A model generated the notes under the pieces. It did not search any database, was not told the origin of the DNA, and saw nothing but the letters and a program-made list of their open reading frames with translations. A stretch of 33,652 nucleotides of DNA. Origin: Bacteroides sp. 43_108 (GTDB taxonomy: Bacteria > Bacteroidota > Bacteroidia > Bacteroidales > Bacteroidaceae). The translations under genes and the position numbers were made by a program. Positions 7,611 to 15,002 of this stretch are shown here, in pieces. The stretch lies in assembly GCA_001915545.1 (NCBI GenBank), contig MNQS01000105.1:1-33652 (forward strand), read 5' to 3'. Every line of letters starts with the position of its first letter. Position 1 is the stretch's first letter.

Positions 7611-7641
7611 TTTACATAATAAAATTGCTTACATAACCCAC
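7611..7641 (-). repeat. RIT right terminal inverted repeat (31 bp)
   Basis: This copy starts TTTACATAATAAAATTGC and ends in CCCAC, the exact reverse complement of 4011-4041. It supplies the last seven codons (YVSNFIM) and stop of the truncated lysozyme frame. The arm TTACATAA (7629-7636) abuts the spacer CCCACA (7637-7642) at the junction with the gene. Confidence 0.9.
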
Positions 7642-7980
7642 ATTATAAGCTAATGTACCCAGGAGCAGCGAATCCTTTCCCAGATGCCGGAACATGGCGC
7701 AGAACTTCCGAAGGTCTTTCCGCAGCAGCTCGTCAGCCTGCTGTCTTGTCATGGTGCGTGCCGAGTATTTCTCGCCCGGCTGGAGGCAATGCCCCCAGCC
7801 GACATAAGGATGGTTCTTTTCCGAGTGCCAGCCCTCATAGCGTACACACAAAAATGCCCTCTCAAATTCCGGCAACCTGAAAATCCTTGCTTCCTTGGCT
7901 GTTTCCCTTTCAGGTTCCTGTGCCGACAAAGTGCAGCCCAACGAAAGGAAACAGAGCACTAACAACATCCTGTACCTCAT
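7612..7980 (-). pseudogene. lysozyme, N-terminal fragment interrupted by the RIT insertion
   Basis: This frame encodes a signal peptide (MRYRMLLVLCFLSLGCTLSA) and the N-terminal half of a phage-type (GH24-like) lysozyme. The probable catalytic Glu lies in RYEGWHSEK, followed by a GWGH substrate-site motif. The spacing from Glu to GWGH is shorter than in T4 lysozyme and the usual Asp is not obvious, so the active site is a variant. The helical block ADELLRKDLRKF leads to the conserved LAYNVG motif. Translation then enters the RIT inverted repeat, adding YVSNFIM and stopping after 122 residues. Such exported enzymes cut peptidoglycan for the secretion channel. The start overlaps the traQ stop (ATGA). 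Confidence 0.9.
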
Positions 7981-8495
7981 TCACGGATTTGTTTGGAAGT
8001 GGACGGACTGACGGCTGGCACACTGCCGCTTTCCGTTTCTGAAGTGTTGGAGTTGTTGAAATCAAACTCCATTTCATGGGAGTTGCCGAAGTTATCCTCC
8101 ACGACCACGATGAAATTCTGTGTTTCATCGCATTGCGAGGTGTAGTACAGACGGAACTTCTCGTTCTCCAGCAGGTAACGGTCGTTCGGCAGGAATACCG
8201 TACCGTTGTCCATCTTCAGTGTCCCTTTACCTTCATACTGGAAGTAACGTATCGTATAGAGTGTATTGGCAAAATTGCCCTCCTTCTTCATCTCACAGCG
8301 GATTTCCACGGTCTGCCCCTTTGCCACATCGTGAGGGACAGGCATGGTTTCCACCGTAAACGGGTAGCTCTGCTGTATGTCCATATCGTCATCGCAGGAC
8401 GCAAAAAGTCCCGCAGCCAGGACAGCCATGCAGACTGCCACTGCCTTGAAAATTGATTTGCCTCTGTTGCTGTTATTGTTCATAATCTTCATCAT
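7977..8495 (-). CDS. traQ: conjugative transfer lipoprotein TraQ (DUF3872)
   Basis: The 172-residue product has a lipoprotein signal (KAVAVCMAVLAAGLFASCDDD, with lipobox LFASC), so the mature protein should be lipid-anchored in the cell envelope. The rest is beta-rich (YPFTVETMPVPHDVAKGQTV, YTIRYFQYEGKG) with an acidic FNNSNTSETESG tail, matching the TraQ/DUF3872 family of Bacteroides conjugative transposons. Its exact role is unknown. Three possible start Mets lie close together (MMKIM). It is 1 bp downstream of traP and overlaps the lysozyme start, so the two should be co-translated. Confidence 0.85.
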   Translation of the reverse strand: MMKIMNNNSNRGKSIFKAVAVCMAVLAAGLFASCDDDMDIQQSYPFTVETMPVPHDVAKGQTVEIRCEMKKEGNFANTLYTIRYFQYEGKGTLKMDNGTVFLPNDRYLLENEKFRLYYTSQCDETQNFIVVVEDNFGNSHEMEFDFNNSNTSETESGSVPAVSPSTSKQIRE

Positions 8496-8496
8496 C

Positions 8497-9384
8497 TTAT
8501 CTGATTTTAAGTTTGTTGTTATTCTGTTTGTTTATCCGTTGCTGCAAATACTCGTTCAGGTCCTTGCAGCCTTTGTATAATTCACGACAGTCCGACACTT
8601 TCTCACCGTACCGCATCCGCAGTTTTTCCACCGTCCGGTGTCCGGCTTCATCGTTGTCGAGGTAGCACCGTATCCTTTCGTAACCGTCCAGATAACGGAA
8701 ACTCCTGTCCACATTGGCGACCGAGTTCAGGACAAGGCTGTCACCGTCCTCCGCCATGCCGAGCGTCACGGCGGACAGGAAGTCCATGAAGCCCTCATAA
8801 AGGCTGCAACTTTCAGCCTGCCCGTCCTTCCGCTTTATCAGGGATACGTCTTTGGGCGGTATGCACCCTTTGAAAAGTCGGTTCCGGAGTTCATAACCGC
8901 CGGACACATTGGAGAAGCCGACGGCGAAATATTTCTTCTTGTGGACGTAGTAGTTCAACTGGCAGCAGTAAAAGGACGCGGTATCGGGAGATATGCTACG
9001 TTCCACCAGATATTTCTTCAAAGCCTGATACCGCAGGGGCAAGACCTCCACGTCCTCAAAGGACGGTTCGGAAGTCTTTTTCCTGAAGGTGGAAGCATCC
9101 GGCTGCACCATAGGCACACCGGCACTTTCCGATATGAACCTTGCCTGTGCGAGAAAATCACGGCTGTGGATAAACTCTCCGGCAAGATTGAAGATGTCAC
9201 CGCCTATGCCCAGCCCGAAATCGTACCAGACATTCTTTTCCACATTCACACGGAAGGACGGTGTCCTTTCGCTCCTGTAAGGTGCCGAATACCACAATTC
9301 GTTTCCGCTTCTTCTTGTCGGTTCATGTCCCAGCCTTCGGAGAAAGTCCGCAATCGGTATCTGCCTCATTTCAGCTATATCCAT
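8497..9384 (-). CDS. traP: TraP, primase-like protein with degenerate CHC2 finger and Toprim domain
   Basis: This 295-residue protein has the layout of a bacterial DNA primase without a helicase domain. Residues 1-75 resemble a CHC2 zinc finger (YSAPYRSERTPSFRVN and WYDFGLGIGGDIFNL), but the four zinc ligands are replaced (for example DFGL instead of CFGC). Toprim motifs follow: LYEGFMDFLSAV at about 195 and LDNDEAGHRT at about 243, supplying the Glu and Asp residues for metal binding. It may prime complementary-strand synthesis on transferred DNA, or have lost that activity and act structurally. It lies between traO (7-bp gap) and traQ (1-bp gap). Confidence 0.85.
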   Translation of the reverse strand: MDIAEMRQIPIADFLRRLGHEPTRRSGNELWYSAPYRSERTPSFRVNVEKNVWYDFGLGIGGDIFNLAGEFIHSRDFLAQARFISESAGVPMVQPDASTFRKKTSEPSFEDVEVLPLRYQALKKYLVERSISPDTASFYCCQLNYYVHKKKYFAVGFSNVSGGYELRNRLFKGCIPPKDVSLIKRKDGQAESCSLYEGFMDFLSAVTLGMAEDGDSLVLNSVANVDRSFRYLDGYERIRCYLDNDEAGHRTVEKLRMRYGEKVSDCRELYKGCKDLNEYLQQRINKQNNNKLKIR

Positions 9385-9391
9385 ACCCGTC

Positions 9392-9973
9392 CTAATTTAT
9401 GATGAACTTGATACCTATTCCAAACTGCGTGTGGAGCTTTCTCGTGTCACCTCCCCAAAGACAACGCTCGCGCAGGCTGGCAAGCAGAGCCAGACGGTCA
9501 GCCACATACACCTCCATGTCGAGCGTCACCGCACCGCCATAGACAAAGGCGTCACTGTCGTGGAGCCTCGCCCCGTCATACAGCACCTTGTCGCCCCAGT
9601 TCACCGTTTCATATCCGGCAAGAGCGGAAACGCCGGCATAGAGAAACACGATTTTGCGGGCATCGGAAAGCACCTTGAAGTGGTAGCCGCCTTCGGCGGT
9701 AAACTGTGCCACCGGTATCTTCACATCATTGTACGGACTGTTTTTCAACAGGTATTCACCGCCCAGCGACCATTTGTTGCCGTTTTTCGTATAGGTCGAA
9801 AGAAGCGCCCCGAAACTGTGCCCTCCGTCATTGCCGCCCATCCTGAAACCGTCCGTCATTGCCGCCTTCACTTCGATGCCCTGCATTCCCGGCAGGCATC
9901 GCTGGGCGTTCGCCCGCCCCGTGAACAGGGCAAGCGACGCTGCCAGTGCTATCATGTACTTTCTCATGTTCAT
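9392..9973 (-). CDS. traO: conjugative transfer outer-membrane protein TraO
   Basis: The protein has 193 residues with a cleavable signal peptide (KYMIALAASLALFTGRANAQ). Alternating polar and non-polar stretches (WSLGGEYLLKNSPYNDV, IVFLYAGVSALAGYETV) and a C-terminus HTQFGIGIKFIIN ending in aromatic and hydrophobic residues are typical of a small outer-membrane beta-barrel. This fits the TraO family of Bacteroides ICEs. Its start overlaps the traN stop by 4 bp (ATGA). Confidence 0.85.
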   Translation of the reverse strand: MNMRKYMIALAASLALFTGRANAQRCLPGMQGIEVKAAMTDGFRMGGNDGGHSFGALLSTYTKNGNKWSLGGEYLLKNSPYNDVKIPVAQFTAEGGYHFKVLSDARKIVFLYAGVSALAGYETVNWGDKVLYDGARLHDSDAFVYGGAVTLDMEVYVADRLALLASLRERCLWGGDTRKLHTQFGIGIKFIIN

Positions 9974-10989
9974 CGTACCTGAAGTTCGTTAATCGTTGTG
10001 GCTCGTACCAGATCCTCGTTCTCTACGGTAAAGGACTGGTGACGTCCTCCGTTCTTCTCATGCAGTTCCACCACGAGGCATTTGTCGTCCGGAATGGTGA
10101 ACTTGGACATCGTGAACACGGTACGTTCCTTTTTCTTTCCCGGCACGCAGGTCACATAGTTCTGCGCACGGAGCGGAAGAATGACCTGTTCCTGCACGGC
10201 TGTACGCTTTGCCACCTTCTTGTCCACGATTTTCCATGTGATATAGTCCACGTCAAACGGGACGTTGCTCTGGTTCTTGATTTCCGTATGGAAATACAGA
10301 AGTCCGTTATGCGTATAGATGCCTTTGAGGATATACTGGATACCGAAACGCTTGCAGCCGATATGCTTCACCTCACGCTTGTTCTGTCTGTGGATGGACT
10401 TCATGATAAGACGCACCAGCATCGGACTTTCATTCCCCAGTTCCTTCAGGTAAATCTCCATCGCGTTGTTCGGACGGTTCACCGCTTCACCGTCGTGGAT
10501 GAAGTCGCACATCTCCACATTGAGGAGCAGCGGCTCTTCCGCATATTTGACGTTGAAGGTGTAAAAGCCGCCGTCCTCCGTGATGACGCTCATGTTCGTC
10601 TCGTTCTGGAAATTTCTTACCGTAGCTTTCACTCTTATCACATTCTCAGCCCCGTCCGCTTTTCCGGCAATAAGGTTCGGTGAGCCCAGGTCCACGTAGC
10701 GCACCTCTGACGGAAAGATTATATGCACGGTTTTGTTGTAGGTCACTTCCAGTCCGTGCGGCGGTATCATGCGGTCAAAGGTCAGCTTGCGGGTCAGACC
10801 GTGATACAGGTCGCCGTCCGCCTCTTTCTGCGGATAGATTTCTTTGCTCAGAGAGAGTTTCTGAACCTCTTCCTGCTTCACTTCCTGAGCCGGTCTGTCA
10901 CTTCCGTTTTCTTCGGCGGTCTTGTTTTCCTGCGCTTGGGCAGATACGATGCCCATAAACAGGGCGAACATCATAATTACTTTTTTCAT
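9970..10989 (-). CDS. traN: conjugative transfer protein TraN (DUF4138, VirB9-like role)
   Basis: The product is a 339-residue exported protein with signal peptide MKKVIMMFALFMGIVSAQAQ. The N-terminal beta domain (RMIPPHGLEVTYNKTVHIIF, RYVDLGSPNLIAGKADG) and the C-terminal Ig-like region (LYFHTEIKNQSNVPFDVDYI) match TraN/DUF4138, considered the VirB9-like part of the Bacteroides secretion channel in the periplasm and outer membrane. It is preceded by the conserved leader ACCACTAAATCCAAAG (minus strand, 10994-11009). It overlaps traO by 4 bp. Confidence 0.87.
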   Translation of the reverse strand: MKKVIMMFALFMGIVSAQAQENKTAEENGSDRPAQEVKQEEVQKLSLSKEIYPQKEADGDLYHGLTRKLTFDRMIPPHGLEVTYNKTVHIIFPSEVRYVDLGSPNLIAGKADGAENVIRVKATVRNFQNETNMSVITEDGGFYTFNVKYAEEPLLLNVEMCDFIHDGEAVNRPNNAMEIYLKELGNESPMLVRLIMKSIHRQNKREVKHIGCKRFGIQYILKGIYTHNGLLYFHTEIKNQSNVPFDVDYITWKIVDKKVAKRTAVQEQVILPLRAQNYVTCVPGKKKERTVFTMSKFTIPDDKCLVVELHEKNGGRHQSFTVENEDLVRATTINELQVR

Positions 10990-10993
10990 TTTA

Positions 10994-11009
10994 CTTTGGA
11001 TTTAGTGGT
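10994..11009 (-). promoter_or_regulatory. repeated translation-leader motif before traN
   Basis: ACCACTAAATCCAAAG on the minus strand, 4 bp before the traN start. An identical 16-mer precedes traI (14975-14990) and a near copy lies at 19352-19367. It probably helps ribosome loading on A-rich Bacteroidales leaders, or came with block duplications. Confidence 0.55.
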
Positions 11010-11035
11010 AATAATAAATTGATAATTTTTTGTTG

Positions 11036-12367
11036 TTAATTTCTGTCCTGATACAGCATGACCTTGTATCCGGCTTTCAGATGTACCTTGACGGTACGCA
11101 TCTTCTTGGCTATATACTGGCTTGTGCCCTGTATCAGCCCCTTGCCCAGATCGGAGGCGAGCTGTGCCTTCGCATCGGTGGAGATGTTGATGCTGCTGCC
11201 GAGTGATCCGCCCATGTTGGCGGCTACCTCACGGACTGCGTTCATTTCCATCGAGTTCGGGATGAAGATTCCTTCCTGTCCGTCCGTGTCGTAAACGGAA
11301 AGCTCAACCGGAATAATCGTCCCCTCATGTTCCAGCGAAGTGACTGCTATGCCGAGACGTTCACCCTGAATCCTTGCCGCTCCGACAAGGACGGCATTGC
11401 GTGGGATGATTTTCTCCGCAACCGCCATCGGCTCCAGAAGCCGCAGCCGGACAGCCTGCCCGTCCGTCACGCTCTGTGCCCCATAGACACATGCCGATAT
11501 GGTGTTCTTGTCCGATACCGTACGGCTTCCCACTGCCGTGTGGAAACCCATGTTGCGCTCCTGTGCATACATGGCGGCAAATTCCGCATTGCTCATAGGC
11601 TGTGCAAGGGAGGAAACCACCTGTCTGGTAACCTGCTTGACCGGCATTGCCGTATGCTCTTCCGCCTTCCGTACCGGCGATGCCTGTGCTGTCTGTTGTC
11701 CGTTCTGACCACCCATATATTTGGATGCCAGTTCATACGACTTTTCCATAAGCACCACCTGCTCGTCCATCGAGGAACCTTTTTCCTTCTCCCTTTCAAG
11801 TTCCGTTTCCAGCGAGGATATGCGCTCCATCAGCTCCTCCATTTCAGCACTGTTTCCCGAAGGCTGCTCATAGAAGTTGCCGAGCGTGGCGTTCAGGTCA
11901 CGGTAGGCGGTGGCCGATGACCTGATTGTCTGCGAAGCCGGCGATGATGCCGTATCCGTATCACTTCCGCCACCGGGACTGGCAAGGTCGAAGTCCGGAT
12001 TGTCCCCGGTCACGGAAACTTCCCGGTCGAACATGCTGCCGAGTTCCTGCATGGCATGGTTGCGGCTTGCCCTGCGTTCCTCCATTTCTCCCTGCTCGTA
12101 GGCTTTGACCTTGTCACCGATAATCTTCCTGTTGTCCTTGTCCGCATCCGGTATCTCCGTGTTGTAGCCCGTCGCACCCGGCTGTTCCTCCTTGTCGGAA
12201 GAGGGAGCGAATATCAGCCACATGGCACCGATGAAGACCAGAACCATTGCAGGCAGGACTATCATCTTCTGACGTTTCAGCCTTTGCGCCTCCGTCAGTG
12301 GTGTACGTTCCCTGTTCTTCTTTTCGGGGCTGTCCCCGTTCTCTTTTCTTGTTTCCTTATTTTCCAT
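11036..12367 (-). CDS. traM: conjugative transfer protein TraM (VirB10-like role)
   Basis: The protein has 443 residues. A charged cytoplasmic N-terminus (about 1-34) is followed by a single membrane segment (MIVLPAMVLVFIGAMWLIF, about 35-53), a linker with a coiled-coil stretch (MEELMERISSLETELEREKE, about 180-200), and a C-terminal beta-rich periplasmic domain (VRLRLLEPMAVAEKIIPRNA, EGIFIPNSMEMNAVREV). This is the TraM family, which spans the inner membrane and periplasm like VirB10. The start overlaps the traL 3' end by 11 bp. The stop is followed by a 46-bp gap before traN. Confidence 0.87.
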   Translation of the reverse strand: MENKETRKENGDSPEKKNRERTPLTEAQRLKRQKMIVLPAMVLVFIGAMWLIFAPSSDKEEQPGATGYNTEIPDADKDNRKIIGDKVKAYEQGEMEERRASRNHAMQELGSMFDREVSVTGDNPDFDLASPGGGSDTDTASSPASQTIRSSATAYRDLNATLGNFYEQPSGNSAEMEELMERISSLETELEREKEKGSSMDEQVVLMEKSYELASKYMGGQNGQQTAQASPVRKAEEHTAMPVKQVTRQVVSSLAQPMSNAEFAAMYAQERNMGFHTAVGSRTVSDKNTISACVYGAQSVTDGQAVRLRLLEPMAVAEKIIPRNAVLVGAARIQGERLGIAVTSLEHEGTIIPVELSVYDTDGQEGIFIPNSMEMNAVREVAANMGGSLGSSINISTDAKAQLASDLGKGLIQGTSQYIAKKMRTVKVHLKAGYKVMLYQDRN

Positions 12368-12668
12368 CCTTATACTGTTTTATAAAATTGTGATGAATCT
12401 TGCCGCCGCATTCTCCCTTTACGGGGAGCTGTCCGGCGTGTCCGATATTCAGTTTCCGTCCGTCATCACGTCCTATATCGTACAGCGACTTTCCGAACGT
12501 GTAAAGGGCAAGCGTGGCAAATACGGCCAGCATAGCCAGTATGATTCTTTTCCTTGTCTTTTGCGGAAGTCCGTCCAGATAGTCCTTCAGTCCGGAAACT
12601 ATCCGCTCTCTTGTACCGCGGATTTTCTCATGTGCCATCCGCAGCGGTTTCATTGCTTTTTCTTTCAT
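12357..12668 (-). CDS. traL: conjugative transfer protein TraL (DUF3989)
   Basis: This 103-residue protein has a basic N-terminus (MKEKAMKPLRMAHEKIRGTR), one membrane segment (RIILAMLAVFATLALYTFG, about 42-60) and a short periplasmic tail. It matches TraL/DUF3989 of Bacteroides ICEs by size, topology and place between traK and traM. Its role in the secretion complex is unknown. It follows traK by 4 bp. Confidence 0.83.
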   Translation of the reverse strand: MKEKAMKPLRMAHEKIRGTRERIVSGLKDYLDGLPQKTRKRIILAMLAVFATLALYTFGKSLYDIGRDDGRKLNIGHAGQLPVKGECGGKIHHNFIKQYKDGK

Positions 12669-12672
12669 TCCA

Positions 12673-13296
12673 TTATCTTTTGACGGTTTGCAGGTCCTTG
12701 TTCTCTATGATGGTGAACCCCTCTATCGTGAATCCGTTGGGATTGTCGTCAGACCGCGAAGCGTTCAGCAGGCGGCAGGTCGTCACGAGGCTGCGCTCCG
12801 TGACGTTGCTCTGACGGATTATCTGCTGGGTGGCATAGGTGGTCGCACGGTAGGGATAATGCTCGAAATCGCACACCACGCTGTCCACTTTCAGCACCTG
12901 CGTGATATTGCCGGCAATGATGCGGTTGTAGTAGCCCTTTTCCGCAAAGTCCGAGTAATAGTTATACACGCTGCGGTCTGCCAGCAGCAGGGCACGTCTC
13001 ACATTGTGCTCGATGGCGCTCTTCTCCGGTGACAGGGTAAAGAACAGTTCGTGAAAGCGACGTACATGCTCGCGGGCTTCCGCAGGACGGTTCTGTGAAA
13101 GGTCCTGCGAGAGAGCCAGCATCAGGCTCTTGCCGTTGTCCAGCACATAAATCTTTTCCCTCTGCTTCTCCGCAAAGCGGTAGGAACTCCATACGCTCCA
13201 CACCGTTATCACGGTACACAGTGACAGGAAGACGATACCGAACAGGCGTATCTGCCTGAATGATGTTTCTATATTCTTCAATGACTTGAATTCCAT
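12673..13296 (-). CDS. traK: conjugative transfer protein TraK (VirB8-like role)
   Basis: The 207-residue bitopic membrane protein has a short cytoplasmic N-terminus, a membrane segment at about 18-38 (RLFGIVFLSLCTVITVWSVW) and a periplasmic NTF2-like domain of about 160 residues (RPAEAREHVRRFHELFFTLS, ending GFTIEGFTIIENKDLQTVKR). It fits TraK of CTnDOT-type elements, the VirB8-like assembly factor. It lies 33 bp after traJ, with leader AACAACTAAAAACAGATAAAG resembling the traN/traI motif. Confidence 0.87.
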   Translation of the reverse strand: MEFKSLKNIETSFRQIRLFGIVFLSLCTVITVWSVWSSYRFAEKQREKIYVLDNGKSLMLALSQDLSQNRPAEAREHVRRFHELFFTLSPEKSAIEHNVRRALLLADRSVYNYYSDFAEKGYYNRIIAGNITQVLKVDSVVCDFEHYPYRATTYATQQIIRQSNVTERSLVTTCRLLNASRSDDNPNGFTIEGFTIIENKDLQTVKR

Positions 13297-13329
13297 ATTA
13301 CTTTATCTGTTTTTAGTTGTTCTGTTGGT

Positions 13330-14334
13330 TTATTTCAGCAGCTTGCCCACACGTCCCGTCACGTTTCCGGCGGTGGCACCGGCAACACTGCCTGTGAATC
13401 CGGCGGATTTTCCGGCTACCTGATTGACGTTGCGTCCATAGTTGCCCATGCCTCCGGCCTGAATGATCCAGCCCGATACGGTCGGAATGGTAAAGTATCC
13501 GATAATCCCGATTATCATGAATACGATATACACGCCGTCGCTCGAATCAAGAGAAAAGTTCGGGTCCGCCTGCATACGTTCGATGTCGCTTTGCAGCATC
13601 AGTACCTGTATCTTTGCCAGCACCGTACTGAACATGTCCGATACGGGAAGCCACAGGTAAACCTGTATATAGCGGCAGATCCACTGCGTCAGCGTGCTCT
13701 GGAAACCGTCCCATACCGATATGGCGAAGGCTATCGGACCGAGTATCGCCAGCACCACGAGAAAGAACGTGCGTATGGTGTCTATGACAAGACCGGCAGC
13801 CTGGAACATCAGTTCGAGTATCTCGCGGAAGAAGTCACGCACGGACTTTTTCATGTTGTACATGCCCCGTTCGATATACATTCCCGTCATGGTCACCACG
13901 TCCTCCGGCGACCAGCCCAGTTCGTCCAGCTGCCTGTCAAATTCCTCGTTGCTGACAAGATAGGCGGTTTCCGGGTTGCGCATCATCGCCTCATGTTCAA
14001 GCTCGTCTTTCTGCTTGCGGTATTCGTTCATGTCCAGCGTTTCCGCCTCCAGTATCTTTGCCGTTCCCTGAACGATGGGCGACATGACCCCGTTGAGCGT
14101 TCCCAGAACAAGCGACGGGAAAAGCATGATGCAGAATCCTATTGCAAAGGGGCGCAGCATGGGGAACACCTCTATCGGTTCCGCCCTGGCAAGTGACTGC
14201 CACACACGGTAGGCGACATAGAACAGCGCACCCAGACCGGCAATCCCTTTCGCGACACCGGCCATGTCCTCGCACAGGGGCATCATCTCCTCGTAAAGCG
14301 AGCGGAGTATCTGATGAAGGTTTTCAAAGTCCAT
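13330..14334 (-). CDS. traJ: conjugative transfer protein TraJ (VirB6-like polytopic membrane protein)
   Basis: This 334-residue polytopic protein has several hydrophobic segments: GIAGLGALFYVAYRVW, FAIGFCIMLFPSLVLGTLNG, TFFLVVLAILGPIAFAISVW and YIVFMIIGIIGYFTIPTVSG. It ends in a Gly/Ala-rich tail (GSVAGATAGNVTGRVGKLLK). Size, topology and position between traI and traK identify it as TraJ, the VirB6-like inner-membrane channel component. It starts 3 bp after the traI stop. Confidence 0.87.
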   Translation of the reverse strand: MDFENLHQILRSLYEEMMPLCEDMAGVAKGIAGLGALFYVAYRVWQSLARAEPIEVFPMLRPFAIGFCIMLFPSLVLGTLNGVMSPIVQGTAKILEAETLDMNEYRKQKDELEHEAMMRNPETAYLVSNEEFDRQLDELGWSPEDVVTMTGMYIERGMYNMKKSVRDFFREILELMFQAAGLVIDTIRTFFLVVLAILGPIAFAISVWDGFQSTLTQWICRYIQVYLWLPVSDMFSTVLAKIQVLMLQSDIERMQADPNFSLDSSDGVYIVFMIIGIIGYFTIPTVSGWIIQAGGMGNYGRNVNQVAGKSAGFTGSVAGATAGNVTGRVGKLLK

Positions 14335-14337
14335 AGG

Positions 14338-14967
14338 CTACCAGTATCTTTCGTTTGCATTTCCGTAAAGACCCAGCACGCGGTCAAGGTCGTTTTTCTT
14401 TTTCGCACGCAGATAGCTTACCGAAATGTTCTTGTTGGTATAATAGCCGACAAGGTTCCTGTATCTTCTCATTTTCGAGTAGCAGCGTTCCACCACGTCC
14501 ATGCGTTCCTTGTCCGTCATCGAGAGTGTGGTGATGTTCACCACATTCTTCAGTTCCGTCAGCACGTCATTGCTTTCCTCAAGCAGCTTGGTATATCCGA
14601 ACGCGATGGCTCCGAGTTCCTCCACGGTGAAGTTCTCGTCACGCATCATCTTCTGGAAACTGTTCACATAGATGTCCGTGATGTCGCCCACCATCAGGAT
14701 GGTCTGCTGTACCTTTCTGGCGTCTTTTACAAGATTGTTCACCGATTTCAGCGCGTCATAATACTTCTTTCCCTGCTCGTAGATCTTGACGGTCTCCTGA
14801 AAGTTCTTGACCATATTCGTTGCGGTGGTCGAGGTATGCGCCACATTCTTCGAGGTGTTTATGATGCTTTGCGCAATGTTGGACGGGTCTATGACCGCCC
14901 ATTGTGCGCTTGCCCTGCCTGTGTAAAGCAGGCACAGGCAGAAGATTGTCAGAATTTTTATTCTCAT
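14338..14967 (-). CDS. traI: conjugative transfer protein TraI (DUF4141)
   Basis: The 209-residue exported protein has signal peptide MRIKILTIFCLCLLYTGRASA followed by a mostly helical mature part (IAQSIINTSKNVAHTSTTAT, VKNFQETVKIYEQGKKYYDA). It matches TraI/DUF4141 of Bacteroides ICEs, probably a periplasmic VirB5-like component (inference from helical character and position). It is preceded by the conserved leader ACCACTAAATCCAAAG (14975-14990) and is 3 bp from traJ. Confidence 0.85.
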   Translation of the reverse strand: MRIKILTIFCLCLLYTGRASAQWAVIDPSNIAQSIINTSKNVAHTSTTATNMVKNFQETVKIYEQGKKYYDALKSVNNLVKDARKVQQTILMVGDITDIYVNSFQKMMRDENFTVEELGAIAFGYTKLLEESNDVLTELKNVVNITTLSMTDKERMDVVERCYSKMRRYRNLVGYYTNKNISVSYLRAKKKNDLDRVLGLYGNANERYW

Positions 14968-14974
14968 TTTCTTT

Positions 14975-14990
14975 CTTTGGATTTAGTGGT
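14975..14990 (-). promoter_or_regulatory. repeated translation-leader motif before traI
   Basis: ACCACTAAATCCAAAG on the minus strand, 7 bp before the traI start and identical to the motif before traN. Confidence 0.55.
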
Positions 14991-15002
14991 CATTATCGGT
15001 TG

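Larger units (their letters stand above)
3984..7636 (+). mobile_element. RIT (recombinase-in-trio) element inserted in the tra-operon lysozyme gene
   Basis: This 3,653-bp AT-rich unit carries three overlapping tyrosine recombinase genes of about 418, 329 and 350 residues on the plus strand. It has 31-bp perfect inverted repeats (4011-4041 and 7611-7641), and its two junctions share the direct repeat CCCACATTAT (3984-3993 and 7637-7646). Three consecutive overlapping recombinases with inverted repeats and no cargo is the defining layout of RIT elements. Boundaries are given so that deleting exactly this span regenerates an uninterrupted lysozyme frame (TLAYNVG followed by PFRLLGS). Its base composition contrasts strongly with the GC-richer tra genes on both sides, indicating later arrival from another source. 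It carries no resistance or other passenger gene. Confidence 0.93.

Noticed and set aside
3984..7636. The three recombinases as the ICE integrase, a prophage integrase or an integron
   Set aside because: They are enclosed by their own inverted repeats inside a split tra-operon gene, there is no cassette array or phage gene, and the target is a protein gene rather than a tRNA.
8638..9402. 254-codon plus-strand frame opposite traP
   Set aside because: Antisense shadow of an intact TraP with clear Toprim motifs; long antisense frames are common in these GC-richer genes.
9946..10683. 245-codon plus-strand frame opposite traN
   Set aside because: Antisense shadow of traN, no recognisable protein features.
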